The translations under genes were made by a program, and so were the position numbers. 63,546 nucleotides of DNA from NCBI GenBank assembly GCA_016718875.1, contig JADKBL010000016.1, positions 1 through 63,546 of the forward strand, written 5' to 3'. Within the stretch, counting starts at the first letter, position 1. The number at the start of each line of letters is the position of its first letter. Below, piece after piece: positions 48,397-57,862 of this stretch. The DNA is from Bacteroidota bacterium (GTDB lineage Bacteria > Bacteroidota > Bacteroidia > Bacteroidales > VadinHA17). Under the pieces are notes generated by a model. That model had not been told where the DNA came from, ran no database searches, and worked only from the letters and a program-made list of their open reading frames with translations.

Positions 48397-49791
48397 TCAA
48401 TACTCCCAGCTGTCAGTCCTGAACGGTGCTACCGGCAAGCCCTCTTTGCTGAAGATATTTCCCATAGCATCATTCGAGAATGAGAACCTGACAGCCTCTG
48501 GTGCCTTGATTCCTTTTGCAGATACAATTACAGTATTCCCGTCTATTTTAGCTGAAGCAGGAACAAAGACTTTATCAGAACCGGCTATCTCAAAGTGCAA
48601 AAGTTCATCTCCTTTCATCACCAATCCATTCGGAACATTCTGAAATGAAATTCTGATTTTCGATTTTTCTGTCTTCATCGATTCATACATCGGAGACTTG
48701 TATGCAATTCCTTTTATTCCATAGGTTTCACTCAGGGCCCAGTTAGCAAGTCTTTTTCCTACATCCTGTTTATTTGCCGGATGTATATTTTTAATGTCAT
48801 CAACCAGATCTGAAACAATTACCATTCCGGTTTTTGGAATATCGTACATAGTCTTCGTCTGCATCTCACGGATCATAGCAGCTTTTGTATCCTTTCCATA
48901 AGCGTAGGGTGCTATCTGAACAAAATAGAATGGGAATTCCTTCCCGAAATCACTGCGCCAGTTACCTATTAGAGTATTCATCAGTTTCCTGTAACTCTCA
49001 AAATTTATTGTATTTCCTTCACCCTGGTACCATATTGCACCTGCTATGCTATAAGGTATAAGAGGTTTGATCATTGAGTTATACGTAACACCCGGTTTGT
49101 TGGGCCACCAATCATATGTGATGAGTTTGGCTGCACTCGATTTTAAAAGAGGATCTGCTTCAATCAGATCAGATTTTACCCAAACTTCAGCAGGTGTTCC
49201 ACCCCAGGCCACTTCAATAATTCCTACCGGGATATTCAGGTTCTGATGAAGTGTCCTGGAAAAAAAGTAACCAACAGAACTGAATGTACGCATCGAAGCA
49301 GGTGAGCACTCTTCCCATTCAGCAAAGCAATTATCCTGAGGTGTTTCACTTGCCAGTTTTTTTACGTGTAAAAGCCTGATATTCGGATAACTGGCATTCC
49401 TGATCTCTTCCTCAGCGTTTAAAAGGTTCTGACTGGCACTCCATTCCATATTTGACTGTCCTGAGCAGATCCACACTTCACCTATCATTACGTTTTTGAG
49501 AGTAAGCTCATTACCACTTTTAATGTTTACAGTATATGGGCCTCCGGCTGAAGGAGTCTTTAATTTTACACTCCAGAAAGAATGGTTGGAGATTTTAGTT
49601 TTAACTGTATCATTATTCCAGCTGCCTGTTACTTTAATCTCGGAACCAGGCTCACCCCAGCCCCAAACTGCTGCATCGCTTTTTTGCTGGAGCACCATGT
49701 TGTCACCTATTACGGCAGGTAATTTTATCTGGCTTAAAAGAGGTGTTGTTAATAAAATAACAATGGCAAGGGTGAAAATTTTGTTTCTCAT
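48397..49791 (-). CDS. Sialate O-acetylesterase family protein (SGNH type)
   Basis: A 464-residue exported esterase with a signal peptide to about residue 20. The nucleophile is Ser113 in CSGQSNMEWS, and DIKNIHPANKQDVGKRLA supplies the conserved Asp/His region. IWYQGEGNT is a further family block. It removes O-acetyl groups from sialic acids, or in some relatives from other acetylated sugars. A sialidase gene lies just upstream in the same direction, and their pairing is a typical sialoglycan setup. A palindromic repeat separates them. Confidence 0.88.
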   Translation of the reverse strand: MRNKIFTLAIVILLTTPLLSQIKLPAVIGDNMVLQQKSDAAVWGWGEPGSEIKVTGSWNNDTVKTKISNHSFWSVKLKTPSAGGPYTVNIKSGNELTLKNVMIGEVWICSGQSNMEWSASQNLLNAEEEIRNASYPNIRLLHVKKLASETPQDNCFAEWEECSPASMRTFSSVGYFFSRTLHQNLNIPVGIIEVAWGGTPAEVWVKSDLIEADPLLKSSAAKLITYDWWPNKPGVTYNSMIKPLIPYSIAGAIWYQGEGNTINFESYRKLMNTLIGNWRSDFGKEFPFYFVQIAPYAYGKDTKAAMIREMQTKTMYDIPKTGMVIVSDLVDDIKNIHPANKQDVGKRLANWALSETYGIKGIAYKSPMYESMKTEKSKIRISFQNVPNGLVMKGDELLHFEIAGSDKVFVPASAKIDGNTVIVSAKGIKAPEAVRFSFSNDAMGNIFSKEGLPVAPFRTDSWEY

Positions 49792-49808
49792 ATGATTGAA
49801 TTTTTAAT

Positions 49809-49890
49809 AATTGATTTTCTTCGTTTACCCCGTCCCCAAGGGGAGCGAAGAAAATCAATTTACTCCCCTTGGGGTAGGGGTAGATAAATT
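49809..49890. repeat. Nested inverted repeat between sialidase and acetylesterase genes
   Basis: A perfect 15-base inverted pair, AATTGATTTTCTTCG (49809-49823) and CGAAGAAAATCAATT (49846-49860), encloses CCCCAAGGGG. It is followed by CTCCCCTTGGGGTAGGGG and a third partial AATTGATTTTC. A transcript through it would fold strongly; with reduced T-tracts it could act as a processing or attenuation site. Confidence 0.65.
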
Positions 49891-49929
49891 GATTTTCAAG
49901 CTCCTCTTTAGTTATATATTATGAAGATC

Positions 49930-51108
49930 TTAATATTTTGATTTAGGTTTAATTGTCTTAAAAACTATTTCAGAATAATTGTCTCTTTCATATAGAATCC
50001 CTATTCTTCCCTGTGAAAGACTTACCAAATCTGAATATGCCGTATAATTTTTTTTCTTGTCGGAGTCAGTCGATTTATCAATAATAAAGTCGTGGTCCCA
50101 CGATTCGCCGTCATTATAACTCAGACGCAGGGTTAAATTGTTCCTGTCTGTTGTGTCAGCAGGATTTGAAAAGGCCAGGATGCTCTTTCCATTATAATCT
50201 CCAGTATTAAGTATACTGCCCTGACAAACGGGATCGGGAAGCATATGATCATAAAAAACCGGGTCCCAGCTTGAACCTCCGTCATTGCTGATAGCAACTA
50301 TCCTGGCTCTGATATCCCCTTTCTGATTTCTTGCATTAAGCATGATCCTACCCTCTGATATCTCTGCTGCAGTAGCTTCATTGCTCCCGGGAACATTGAC
50401 TGATTCTCCAAGTCCAAATGTTTTTCCATGATCATCCGTAAAGAAAGCGTGTGAGAAATTATCCCCCCAGTCAGCCTTTGGTTCACCGGCTGAATGATTG
50501 GCAGGAACCAATATCCGGCCACTAAACTTTCCATTCCTGATCTGAATAGCATGTCCGGGTGCATTTGCGTATAATCGCCAGTCTTCCGGGAAGTTGTATG
50601 AAGAATCAATCTCCGGCTTGTTCAGTTTGTGTACCTGTGCTGTTATATTTACCGGTTCCGACCAGCTAATACCATTATCAGCAGAGGTCTTGTACCATAC
50701 TTCGCGGTAGCCATTCCCTTTTCTTACTTCCGATTCATGATTATTGCCTGTATTATAAAAAAGGAATATTCTTCCTTTGGGGTAATCCGGATCTGTTAAG
50801 TCAGCAACTGGTGCAGGATTGCCTGCCTGCAGTGAGTCATAATCAACTATTGTTGCCATTTTTCCCCATGTCTTGCCATTGTCACTGCTTCGTTTCAGTA
50901 CTATGTTCACATCACCGAAATCATTGCTGCCCTTTACTCTTCCTTCAGCAAATGCCAGCAGGGTGCCATCAGGAAGTCCTATTACTGATGGAATCCGGTA
51001 GCTCTTATGACCGTCAGTACCGGAAATGAATACTTTAACAGCATCTTTCTGATTACATGAGATGTTAAATAAAAGAAAAGCAATAAAAATGATATGCAGC
51101 TTTCTCAT
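49930..51108 (-). CDS. nanH: GH33 exo-alpha-sialidase lipoprotein
   Basis: A 392-residue lipoprotein (lipobox LLFNISC near residue 18). The sialidase signature YRIP is present near residue 41, followed by LLAFAEGR. There are five Asp-box-like repeats: SSDNGKTW, SADNGISW, TDDHGKTF, SNDGGSSW and SYNDGESW. A late YTAYSDL and ILYERD supply the nucleophilic Tyr/Glu region. The enzyme releases terminal sialic acid from glycoconjugates. Its ATG overlaps the stop of the cellulase-like gene by four bases (ATGA), so the two are co-translated. Confidence 0.9.
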   Translation of the reverse strand: MRKLHIIFIAFLLFNISCNQKDAVKVFISGTDGHKSYRIPSVIGLPDGTLLAFAEGRVKGSNDFGDVNIVLKRSSDNGKTWGKMATIVDYDSLQAGNPAPVADLTDPDYPKGRIFLFYNTGNNHESEVRKGNGYREVWYKTSADNGISWSEPVNITAQVHKLNKPEIDSSYNFPEDWRLYANAPGHAIQIRNGKFSGRILVPANHSAGEPKADWGDNFSHAFFTDDHGKTFGLGESVNVPGSNEATAAEISEGRIMLNARNQKGDIRARIVAISNDGGSSWDPVFYDHMLPDPVCQGSILNTGDYNGKSILAFSNPADTTDRNNLTLRLSYNDGESWDHDFIIDKSTDSDKKKNYTAYSDLVSLSQGRIGILYERDNYSEIVFKTIKPKSKY

Positions 51109-52392
51109 GATTTGATTTTTTCAGTTATTCTCTGATGCCACTTAATATCGTCCCACATTCCCAGGAACTGAGGGTGGGTAAAATTGGAGGTGCAAATAAA
51201 CTTGTAGTTTTCATGTCTTTTTGCAATATCGACACAGATTTCAGCACTCTCCTTAGTCCATTCCCATCCGAGTTCCGGATGATCGAACCAGGATATCGGG
51301 CCCCAGCCCTCTGTATTTCCGCAGACAATTTTATGTTTTGCAGCGACTGATGAGATATCTGAGAGCCTTCCTTCCATCCATTGCACAAGTGTAGTCCTGT
51401 TCTCTTTCCAGTAAGTCTGTAGTCCTTTGTAAACCTCTCTGTAATCCTGTGACTGGTCTCTTGCACCGACTTTATCGAGACCTGGAATTTTGCCTGTGTG
51501 AGCAAACCAGATGTGATAATCGAGGGCATCAAATTCCGAAAGGTCTATGCGATCAAGCTCCATCGATGAATCGAGTGATGCATAAAAATCCATATCCGGA
51601 TATTTGGATTTAAGGGTCCTGATTGTGGAACCAATAAAATTGCTGTAAAACTTCTGTTGTTCCTGATTAGAGTTCTTGCCACTGATGATCTGATCGGGAA
51701 CGTTTGCTTCAGGATTATCCAGCTTATACTGGTCAAGACCTGACAGTCTGTTCATGTTTTTTTTGAGCCAGTCGTATCCGTGCCAGTTGGGATATTCATT
51801 AAGGAGGTCAGTATAAATCACATTATCAAGGAGATTGTTAGTTTTAAGAAAGGATAATGTCTCTTCCCAGGCTCTTAATAGTCCTCCCGCTTCTTTAAAA
51901 ATATCTCTCCGGCTTGTCCCGTGTTGCATGAACCAGGTGGCAAGTCCTACTTTAATGCCATATTTTTCACATTTTGGAAGGAACTCAAGCAATGCCTCTT
52001 TTGGTCTGAAGTTCATTGTGTAGTCATTTCCCCAGAGGGAGGGCTGCCATCCATTTTTAACGGAGCGGAATACGTTTTCTGATTTACCATCTGTATCGGC
52101 AGCAACAAACTGAGGCATGGCATCAATTCTTATGGCATTGTAACCCCTTTCTGCCAATCCTTCCAAAACATGGTCCCAGTTCTCAAACTCACCGTACCGG
52201 TGATGCCTCAGTATCCAGCTGAAGTCCCACATGGCTATCGCCACAGGCTTTTTGAAGTGATGATACTCTTACCGGGATCTTCAGATTTGATTCGGGATAC
52301 TGAAGTGTAAGCGATGGGAGCATGCCAGGAATTGACATGATTCCTGCTCCTGCAGATAATTGCCTGATGAAGTTCCTTCTGTCAGTTGGCAT
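51105..52392 (-). CDS. Tat-exported cellulase-like (GH5-type) protein (frameshifted)
   Basis: Two open frames (52392-52189 and 52244-51105) form one protein of about 429 residues. The start MPTDRRNFIRQLSAGAG is a twin-arginine signal. The TIM barrel contains MWDFSWILRHHRYGEFENWD, IYTDLLNEYPNWHG (candidate acid/base Glu) and IVCGNTEGWGP (candidate nucleophile Glu). The frame breaks at the A run at 52249-52253 (five A on the coding strand); two more A would give SLQKKPVAIAMWD. The substrate is unknown; company with sialidase and acetylesterase suggests glycoconjugates rather than cellulose. A cofactor or a need for cytoplasmic folding is implied by the Tat signal. Confidence 0.78.
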
Positions 52393-52407
52393 TCTAATTA
52401 ATAGTTA

Positions 52408-52785
52408 TTATTTCTTCTTTTCACTCTTTGTTGCAGTTAATGTCACTGGTCCATCAGGAGTATCTGCTGTACCCGTAATTTTTGATCCTTCAAGCTTTCC
52501 TTTTATAACTACCTCATAACCTTCAACATATATCGACATTGTAACCTCTTTGTCATTCTGCTTCACATAGTTTAGATTGACCATTGTTCCATTCTCAAAT
52601 TTCACTGATCCTTCAAGTTTTCCTTCTTTTTCAGTAATTGAAATAATACTGTTTTTATATTCATCAGGAACATCATTTGCAACACACTTCCATGACCCTG
52701 TCAGTGAACTCTTTTGCAGAGCTGCTGCATTTGCCGATATTATTAGTATTCCAAGAATCAGGCTTAATAGAAATTCTTTTTTCAT
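52408..52785 (-). CDS. Small secreted beta-rich protein of unknown function
   Basis: A 125-residue exported protein with signal MKKEFLLSLILGILIISANA. The mature part alternates hydrophobic and polar residues in a lipocalin-like beta pattern: GSWKCVANDVPDEY, KLEGSVKFENGTMVNL, GKLEGSKITGTADTPDGPVTL. It may bind a small ligand. It is 15 bases upstream of the cellulase-like gene and probably heads that operon. Confidence 0.75.
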   Translation of the reverse strand: MKKEFLLSLILGILIISANAAALQKSSLTGSWKCVANDVPDEYKNSIISITEKEGKLEGSVKFENGTMVNLNYVKQNDKEVTMSIYVEGYEVVIKGKLEGSKITGTADTPDGPVTLTATKSEKKK

Positions 52786-52828
52786 AATGAATTAGGTTTG
52801 GTTTAACGATTTATAAAAATAATAATTA

Positions 52829-52947
52829 ACCACAGAGTTCACAAAGAAATAACACAGAGATCACAAAGAAATAATAATCAAAGTTTTACCTTTGTGAACT
52901 TTGTACAAAATGTCAATGGGCACAGGACTCTGTGTCCTCTGTGGTTA
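52829..52947. repeat. Intergenic ACCACAGAG-type repeat, two inverted arms
   Basis: The left arm reads AACCACAGAGTTCACAAAG with ACACAGAGATCACAAAG. The right arm reads CTTTGTGAACTTTGT and GACTCTGTGTCCTCTGTGG. The layout is the same as at 121-227. It fills most of the 199-base gap between the permease and the small secreted protein. Confidence 0.75.
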
Positions 52948-52984
52948 AATTTTTTTATTCAACCCTCTCAATTTACTCTCAGCT

Positions 52985-54406
52985 TCATACATCTTTGAAA
53001 TCAATCTTTGCAGCTTGTTTACTGAATCCCCTGGTAGATATTGCCAGGTATATAAAACCAGCTACGAGCCAGATACCTCCTATAATCTTAGGGCTCCCGG
53101 GCAGACTGATCCATATCCAGAGGCAGAAGAGAAAACCTGCTGACGGGATTATTAAATTAGTCAGAGGATTTCTTTCCTCCTTTGAAGACCTGAACCAGAA
53201 CTGACCAATTGCAGAAAGGTTAACTCCCATGAAAGCAATAAGTGCTGCAAAGTTTATCAGTTCAGCAGTTCTCTGGTAGTTCAGTGCAATAACTCCTATA
53301 ACAGAAAGTGCAGCAATTATATACAGATTATATACCGGGGCATTGTGCTTTGAGCCAAGGTGTCCGAAGATTCTTCTTGGTAGTACATTGTCTTTGCCCA
53401 TTCCATACAGAAGCCTTGCCGCACCAAGCTGTCCGGCCATGCCGCTTCCCAGACATGCAACAAACATTGTAATTGTCATGGCATTGAAGAGCAGCGGTCC
53501 TCCAACCTGGCTGCATACTGTCATAAATGCTGTTTCGATATGCGCCTCCGGTATTCTTTCATAAAAAGGTAAGGCATCACTAATTCCGCCTGTTAGCCAC
53601 ATAGTATTGGCAGTCACCTGTGCAAGATACATTTGCAGCGCACTGAACAATCCGGTAAAAAGGCAGACAATTAAAACTGCCAGAAGAATATTCCGTGAAG
53701 GATTTTTTGCATCCTCAGCAAGAGTTGTTATTCCGTCAAAACCAACATATGTCAGAGCTACAAGGGCTGTACCTGAAGCTATTGATCCGATATCAAATGT
53801 ACGGCTGTTATATAACGAAGAACCGTCAAATAGTCCCTGAAGTCCGAACCTGCCTGTAATATATCTTATTGCCATTACCAGGAAGGCGCCGATTATTATC
53901 AGCATCAGGTAGAGCATGATCTTGTTTGCATTCATGCTTGACCTGACTCCCAGAAGATTCAGAAATGTAATAAAGGCCACAAAGGCCACTGATGCTGCAA
54001 TATATGGTGTACCGGGAAACAATCTCTGAAAGCTCAGAACTCCGTAAACAGTATTGATTACAGGTATAATAAGGTAACAAAGTACCATGGCCCATCCTGC
54101 AAGGAATCCGAAAGAGGGATTTATGCCCTTACTTACATAAGTATAGGCTGATCCGGCTGCAGGAAACCTGGCCGCCATCCTGCCATAACTTATTGCAGTC
54201 AACGACATGGCAACCATGCTTAAAAGAAGGGTGGTAACCATATGCCCTTTTGAAATCTGTGAAACCAGACCGAAAAGGCCAACTGCGGCTACAGGCTGAT
54301 TAAGAACTATTCCATAGAAAACCAGGTCTCCAAGTCCAAGAACACGTTTAAGCTGTGGTGTTGAAGGACTATTCGAAGATAAGTTTGCCGAACGATTGGG
54401 GGACAT
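52985..54406 (-). CDS. APC-family amino acid/polyamine permease
   Basis: A 473-residue membrane protein with about 12 hydrophobic segments. The APC signature start is LKRVLGLGDLVFYGIVLNQP, then FPAAGSAYTYV in the second/third segment region and TYVGFDGITTLAEDAKNPSRN. It imports an amino acid or similar amine by proton or sodium coupling; the substrate cannot be read from sequence. Its start overlaps the end of the CBM9-like gene by 38 bases, so it is probably co-translated with it. The N-terminus before LKRVLG is unstructured and a later start cannot be excluded. Confidence 0.9.
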   Translation of the reverse strand: MSPNRSANLSSNSPSTPQLKRVLGLGDLVFYGIVLNQPVAAVGLFGLVSQISKGHMVTTLLLSMVAMSLTAISYGRMAARFPAAGSAYTYVSKGINPSFGFLAGWAMVLCYLIIPVINTVYGVLSFQRLFPGTPYIAASVAFVAFITFLNLLGVRSSMNANKIMLYLMLIIIGAFLVMAIRYITGRFGLQGLFDGSSLYNSRTFDIGSIASGTALVALTYVGFDGITTLAEDAKNPSRNILLAVLIVCLFTGLFSALQMYLAQVTANTMWLTGGISDALPFYERIPEAHIETAFMTVCSQVGGPLLFNAMTITMFVACLGSGMAGQLGAARLLYGMGKDNVLPRRIFGHLGSKHNAPVYNLYIIAALSVIGVIALNYQRTAELINFAALIAFMGVNLSAIGQFWFRSSKEERNPLTNLIIPSAGFLFCLWIWISLPGSPKIIGGIWLVAGFIYLAISTRGFSKQAAKIDFKDV

Positions 54407-55109
54407 GGAAATCTGGTTTTGGTTTATCGATTTTCGACCATGTAATATAATGAGGATTAGAGCTGTTTTCAGCTATTTTGTAGAAGTTAGCCCTCCATTC
54501 AACCCCTTTTGCTGGACGGCTCACTTTCGAATACTTTTCAAGCAAGGACAACGGAATCCGGTATTCCAGCGTCCATGTTACAGGTTCTTTGATTTCAGGA
54601 TCGGTAATTTCCGGGAGTGAATGTGCGATTTCGATCTGCTTTATCTCTTCTTCAGTAAGTCTTTTGGACTCTCTTCTTGGAATCACATTATAGTGAAGAA
54701 GAGGTGTTCCTCCACAGTTGGTTTCAAGATTGAAGTAGAGAAGGGGAGAAGCCCCGTCAGGAGCGAAGAAGAATTCTACTGCCGAATCCTGCCAGACTGG
54801 TCCGTTGATTTTGTTTGTTATGCACCTGACATTGCGATCTTTTACTCTGAATATCAAATAAATATTGTCTTTGTCATACATCATTTTAACCTGTGCTTCA
54901 GGTTTGAATTCAGGAACTTTACCCATGTAATTGACTATATCTGCCGGAACTACCTTTTTCCATTCCTTCTTATCCCATTTGGCGTCAATCTTCATGGGCT
55001 TTTTTGCCATTGCTACTCTATATACTGATACATCCTGTGCCTCAGTTTTAGTTGAAAGTGATGTGAAAATGAATGTTAAAATGATCAGCAAAATGATAGA
55101 TTTTTTCAT
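54369..55109 (-). CDS. Secreted CBM9-like carbohydrate-binding protein
   Basis: A 246-residue exported protein (signal to about residue 25, KTEAQ). The rest matches the CBM9-like fold: MKIDAKWDKKEWKKV, MMYDKDNIYLIFRVKD, VWQDSAVEFFFAPDG, WRANFYKIAE. The domain binds sugars; stand-alone copies in Bacteroidota are often lipid-free periplasmic or surface proteins. It lies downstream of the ceramidase-like gene with a repeat between. Confidence 0.85.
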   Translation of the reverse strand: MKKSIILLIILTFIFTSLSTKTEAQDVSVYRVAMAKKPMKIDAKWDKKEWKKVVPADIVNYMGKVPEFKPEAQVKMMYDKDNIYLIFRVKDRNVRCITNKINGPVWQDSAVEFFFAPDGASPLLYFNLETNCGGTPLLHYNVIPRRESKRLTEEEIKQIEIAHSLPEITDPEIKEPVTWTLEYRIPLSLLEKYSKVSRPAKGVEWRANFYKIAENSSNPHYITWSKIDKPKPDFHVPQSFGKLIFE

Positions 55110-55128
55110 GGGTTTCTAAGATTTTTTT

Positions 55129-55168
55129 AAACACAGAGTGCACAAAGAAAGACTCAGAGTGCACAGAG
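55129..55168. repeat. Partial ACCACAGAG-type repeat
   Basis: AACACAGAGTGCACAAAGAA followed by GACTCAGAGTGCACAGAGG is a single left arm of the repeat family at 121-227, in the 71-base gap before the CBM9-like gene. Confidence 0.6.
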
Positions 55169-55180
55169 GTCAGAACATTT

Positions 55181-56611
55181 TTAAAAGATTTTTTTTAACT
55201 GATTTATTGCAGATTTTGCAAGCTTTTCACCTGATCCGATCTCATATAGTGTTGACCCGGGAGTTGTTTCATATCCTGTTATGTAAGGAGTAAAACCTTC
55301 AGGTCCCTGGGTGAAACTGACTTTAGTGGGGAAATACGACCGTTTGTCATTTGTATTCCCGGTAACTATTGTGTTTCTGCAAGGTGACTTAGCTTTAATT
55401 TCAATTCCGAATTCATTGAAGATTTCTCCGGGTAATCCAACGAATGCAAGATCTCCGATTCTTATTACCATCACTTCTGCACTGTCGATAATATCCTGTT
55501 TCTCACGCATCTCGATCCAGCTTTTTGCATAATATGCATCTGGCATTCCGTCGGCCTGAATTGGTGGCATCCCCTCTTTTTCCACGATTTTCATTAATTT
55601 TTTTGCCCATTCAATGCGCTCATCAGAAATATTAATCCTGTCAAGTGCAACCATCTCACGTGAAGCAGTAACAATATCTCCCTGCAGCTGAACACTGTTC
55701 TCCATTGCTTCCATTGCTGAAACACCAAGCATGTAACCTATCCTCTGGCACTCCTGGAAAGTGTCAGGGAATCCGATCCTGTAATCGACCTGGGTTACAT
55801 TACCACAGCATCCATTGCAGAACATCGATACAAAATCTTTTCCTTTTACCCTTTTTACTGATTCGGCCAGGTACCCGGGATAGTCGGCTGAATAAAGCCA
55901 GTTATTACCTGTAAGTGTTGTGGCATGGCAGCCGAAATTCACGAGCACTCCTGTCTCCCTGCCTTCCTGTTCAAAAGTGAGGGTTATCACTTCAGGATCT
56001 ATCAATCCCCAGGGTTCAATAATATACCCCGGTTCAAGCTTTTCCCAGCACATATGCGTTGTTCCGTCTTTGGCTTTTAACCTCCTGTTGTGTGATATCC
56101 TTGATTCACGACTTCTTCCTGCAGATATTATTGTTGGCATAAGTCTTTCGTTTGCCAGAAAAACAGCACCGGCTGCCCTGGTAAGAAACTCTTTGGCTTT
56201 TGGATTATTCAGATCTGGTTTAGGGCCACTGTGAGTATGCGTTGCCATTATCATTATATTTTCGGCTTTAATATCACTTCCTGATGTGATGATTTCCCTC
56301 AGGAAATAAATACTCTCTTTTGGCAGCATGCAAATATCAATACTCAGGATGGCAACTTTTTCTCCTCTCTTATCCTTTGCAACCAGAGCTTTTGCATATA
56401 ATGAGTCGTGAATACCGCGTGAAGCATAATCATCTCCCCTGTAGTTGCCGACAAGATCAAGACCCACATCAGGTTTGTAATTGACTTCTGCAAGACCGAT
56501 CATTATCTCATTGCCAGACTTTTTGTTGTTGCATGAAGAGATAAAAACAAGCCCTGCAATTGCAAGGAAGCTTGTTATCAAGAGCTTTGGAAGTTTAAAA
56601 TACTGATTCAT
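55181..56611 (-). CDS. Neutral ceramidase-like lipoprotein
   Basis: A 476-residue lipoprotein (lipobox VFISSC near residue 27). It has the zinc-amidase features of the neutral/alkaline non-lysosomal ceramidase N-terminal domain: IMATHTHSGP, NFGCHATTLTGNN and a FCNGCCGNVTQ block. IGDLAFVGLPGEIFNEFG is a further family block. It is shorter than true ceramidases (~650) and lacks their C-terminal Ig-like domain, as do many Bacteroidota proteins of this type. It may hydrolyse an amide of a lipid or amino sugar; the substrate is uncertain. Confidence 0.83.
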   Translation of the reverse strand: MNQYFKLPKLLITSFLAIAGLVFISSCNNKKSGNEIMIGLAEVNYKPDVGLDLVGNYRGDDYASRGIHDSLYAKALVAKDKRGEKVAILSIDICMLPKESIYFLREIITSGSDIKAENIMIMATHTHSGPKPDLNNPKAKEFLTRAAGAVFLANERLMPTIISAGRSRESRISHNRRLKAKDGTTHMCWEKLEPGYIIEPWGLIDPEVITLTFEQEGRETGVLVNFGCHATTLTGNNWLYSADYPGYLAESVKRVKGKDFVSMFCNGCCGNVTQVDYRIGFPDTFQECQRIGYMLGVSAMEAMENSVQLQGDIVTASREMVALDRINISDERIEWAKKLMKIVEKEGMPPIQADGMPDAYYAKSWIEMREKQDIIDSAEVMVIRIGDLAFVGLPGEIFNEFGIEIKAKSPCRNTIVTGNTNDKRSYFPTKVSFTQGPEGFTPYITGYETTPGSTLYEIGSGEKLAKSAINQLKKIF

Positions 56612-56674
56612 ATAATATTGTATTAATTTTTAATGAGTATCTGCAATGATTAAGAAAGTTGATTTTTTGTGTGT

Positions 56675-56793
56675 TCCTAACCCCTCCCTAACCCTCCCCT
56701 TAAACAAATAAGGGGAGGGAACAAAACCGTAAATTCTGTAATGGCTCGCCCCTTCCCTTACTTTTTAAGGGAAGGGGTTGGGGGATGGGTTCA
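56675..56793. repeat. C/G-rich intergenic element with two stem-loops
   Basis: The first stem is CCCTCCCCTT with AAGGGGAGGG (56692-56719). The second is CCCCTTCCCTT with AAGGGAAGGGG (56750-56778). It is framed by TTCCTAACCCCTCCC and GGGGATGGGTTCA. It fills most of the 210-base gap between the DUF4432 and ceramidase-like genes and may attenuate the operon there. Confidence 0.65.
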
Positions 56794-56821
56794 TAAAAAA
56801 TTCAATTCTTAATTTGCAATA

Positions 56822-57826
56822 CTAAATTTCAGAAAGACTAATTTCTATACTGTTTGTTGCACTCTCACCCGGTTCCAGCATTGGTAATAATTTCTGTTCT
56901 TTGAGTACAACCCTGTTCCTGGTTGGGACATTGCACGGTTCAAGGCCCAGGACATAATCACCCTGACCCATCATCTTCCATTCGGTAAGCCATTGTAACT
57001 GTTTGACATTGAATTTAATATCCAGTGCTATGTGCTCCTTTTTGTTCATCAGCCTGACTCCTGTACTTCCATCTTTTTCTGCTTTGAGCTTATGATAGAA
57101 CACATGTTCAAAAAAACCTGGCTGAGGTTTCGTAAAAACTCTGAAATCACCAATTGCTGAAGCCGCAATATCAGTGGCAGGAATTGTTTCGACAGGATCG
57201 ATTACAAGACTTGCATGCTCACTCAACAGTGGATATCCAAGATTGATATGATATAGAATTGTATAAGGTGTGGGTTTGTATCCGAAATTTGTGACAACAT
57301 CTGTAATTTTTATGGAGTTGCTTCCAACAACACTGGAGATTTCCCTTTCAAGTCTCATTTTGGTGCCAAAAAGCTGTGCCTCTTCCGTGGTACCCCGTAG
57401 TTTTATCTGGTAGTCATCACCAACCCATTGCGACATATCTGCAACCAGCTTTGAAGGTATAGTTGAGTATCTTCCATGTAATCCCAGCTCTTCATCACCG
57501 TCTTTAACAGGAGGGCCAAGCCAGGTAAGACCGCAGGTTGTAAGCAGTCCTCCGGTAAAAGTACGCAGCCATCCGATACCCTGTGGTTCATAGAAAGCAG
57601 GATGTGTCTCTCCGTTTGGTGTGAGGAAAGCCAGGTTGGTTCCCCTGAATGATGCAAAGGAGATATCCATTCCCCTGTCAGGAAGAACTGTATATGTCAG
57701 TCCTGCTCCGGTATTAACATCAATGGCTCTCATGTTCAAACCTGGTCCGTCTGAAAGATTATAATGCCTTGTTCCTCCCAATTGTGCACGGTTACCGATA
57801 TACTGCAGCAAATCTTCTTTTTTCAT
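56822..57826 (-). CDS. DUF4432 / aldose-1-epimerase-like protein
   Basis: A 334-residue protein with a galactose-mutarotase-like beta-sandwich of the DUF4432 type: TYTVLPDRGMDISFASFRGT, GGLLTTCGLTWLGPP, ELGLHGRYS, YHINLGYPLL and a VLGLEPCNVPTRNR end. It has no signal peptide. The family is often encoded with sugar dehydrogenases and isomerases and probably converts sugar anomers or a keto-sugar. It follows the aminotransferase gene by 36 bases. Confidence 0.87.
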   Translation of the reverse strand: MKKEDLLQYIGNRAQLGGTRHYNLSDGPGLNMRAIDVNTGAGLTYTVLPDRGMDISFASFRGTNLAFLTPNGETHPAFYEPQGIGWLRTFTGGLLTTCGLTWLGPPVKDGDEELGLHGRYSTIPSKLVADMSQWVGDDYQIKLRGTTEEAQLFGTKMRLEREISSVVGSNSIKITDVVTNFGYKPTPYTILYHINLGYPLLSEHASLVIDPVETIPATDIAASAIGDFRVFTKPQPGFFEHVFYHKLKAEKDGSTGVRLMNKKEHIALDIKFNVKQLQWLTEWKMMGQGDYVLGLEPCNVPTRNRVVLKEQKLLPMLEPGESATNSIEISLSEI

Positions 57827-57862
57827 ATCAATCTGAGATATTAAATTACATTATCCATCTGA

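Noticed and set aside
52189..52392. Separate 67-residue Tat-signal peptide gene
   Set aside because: It is the N-terminus of the cellulase-like protein, split by an A-run length change.
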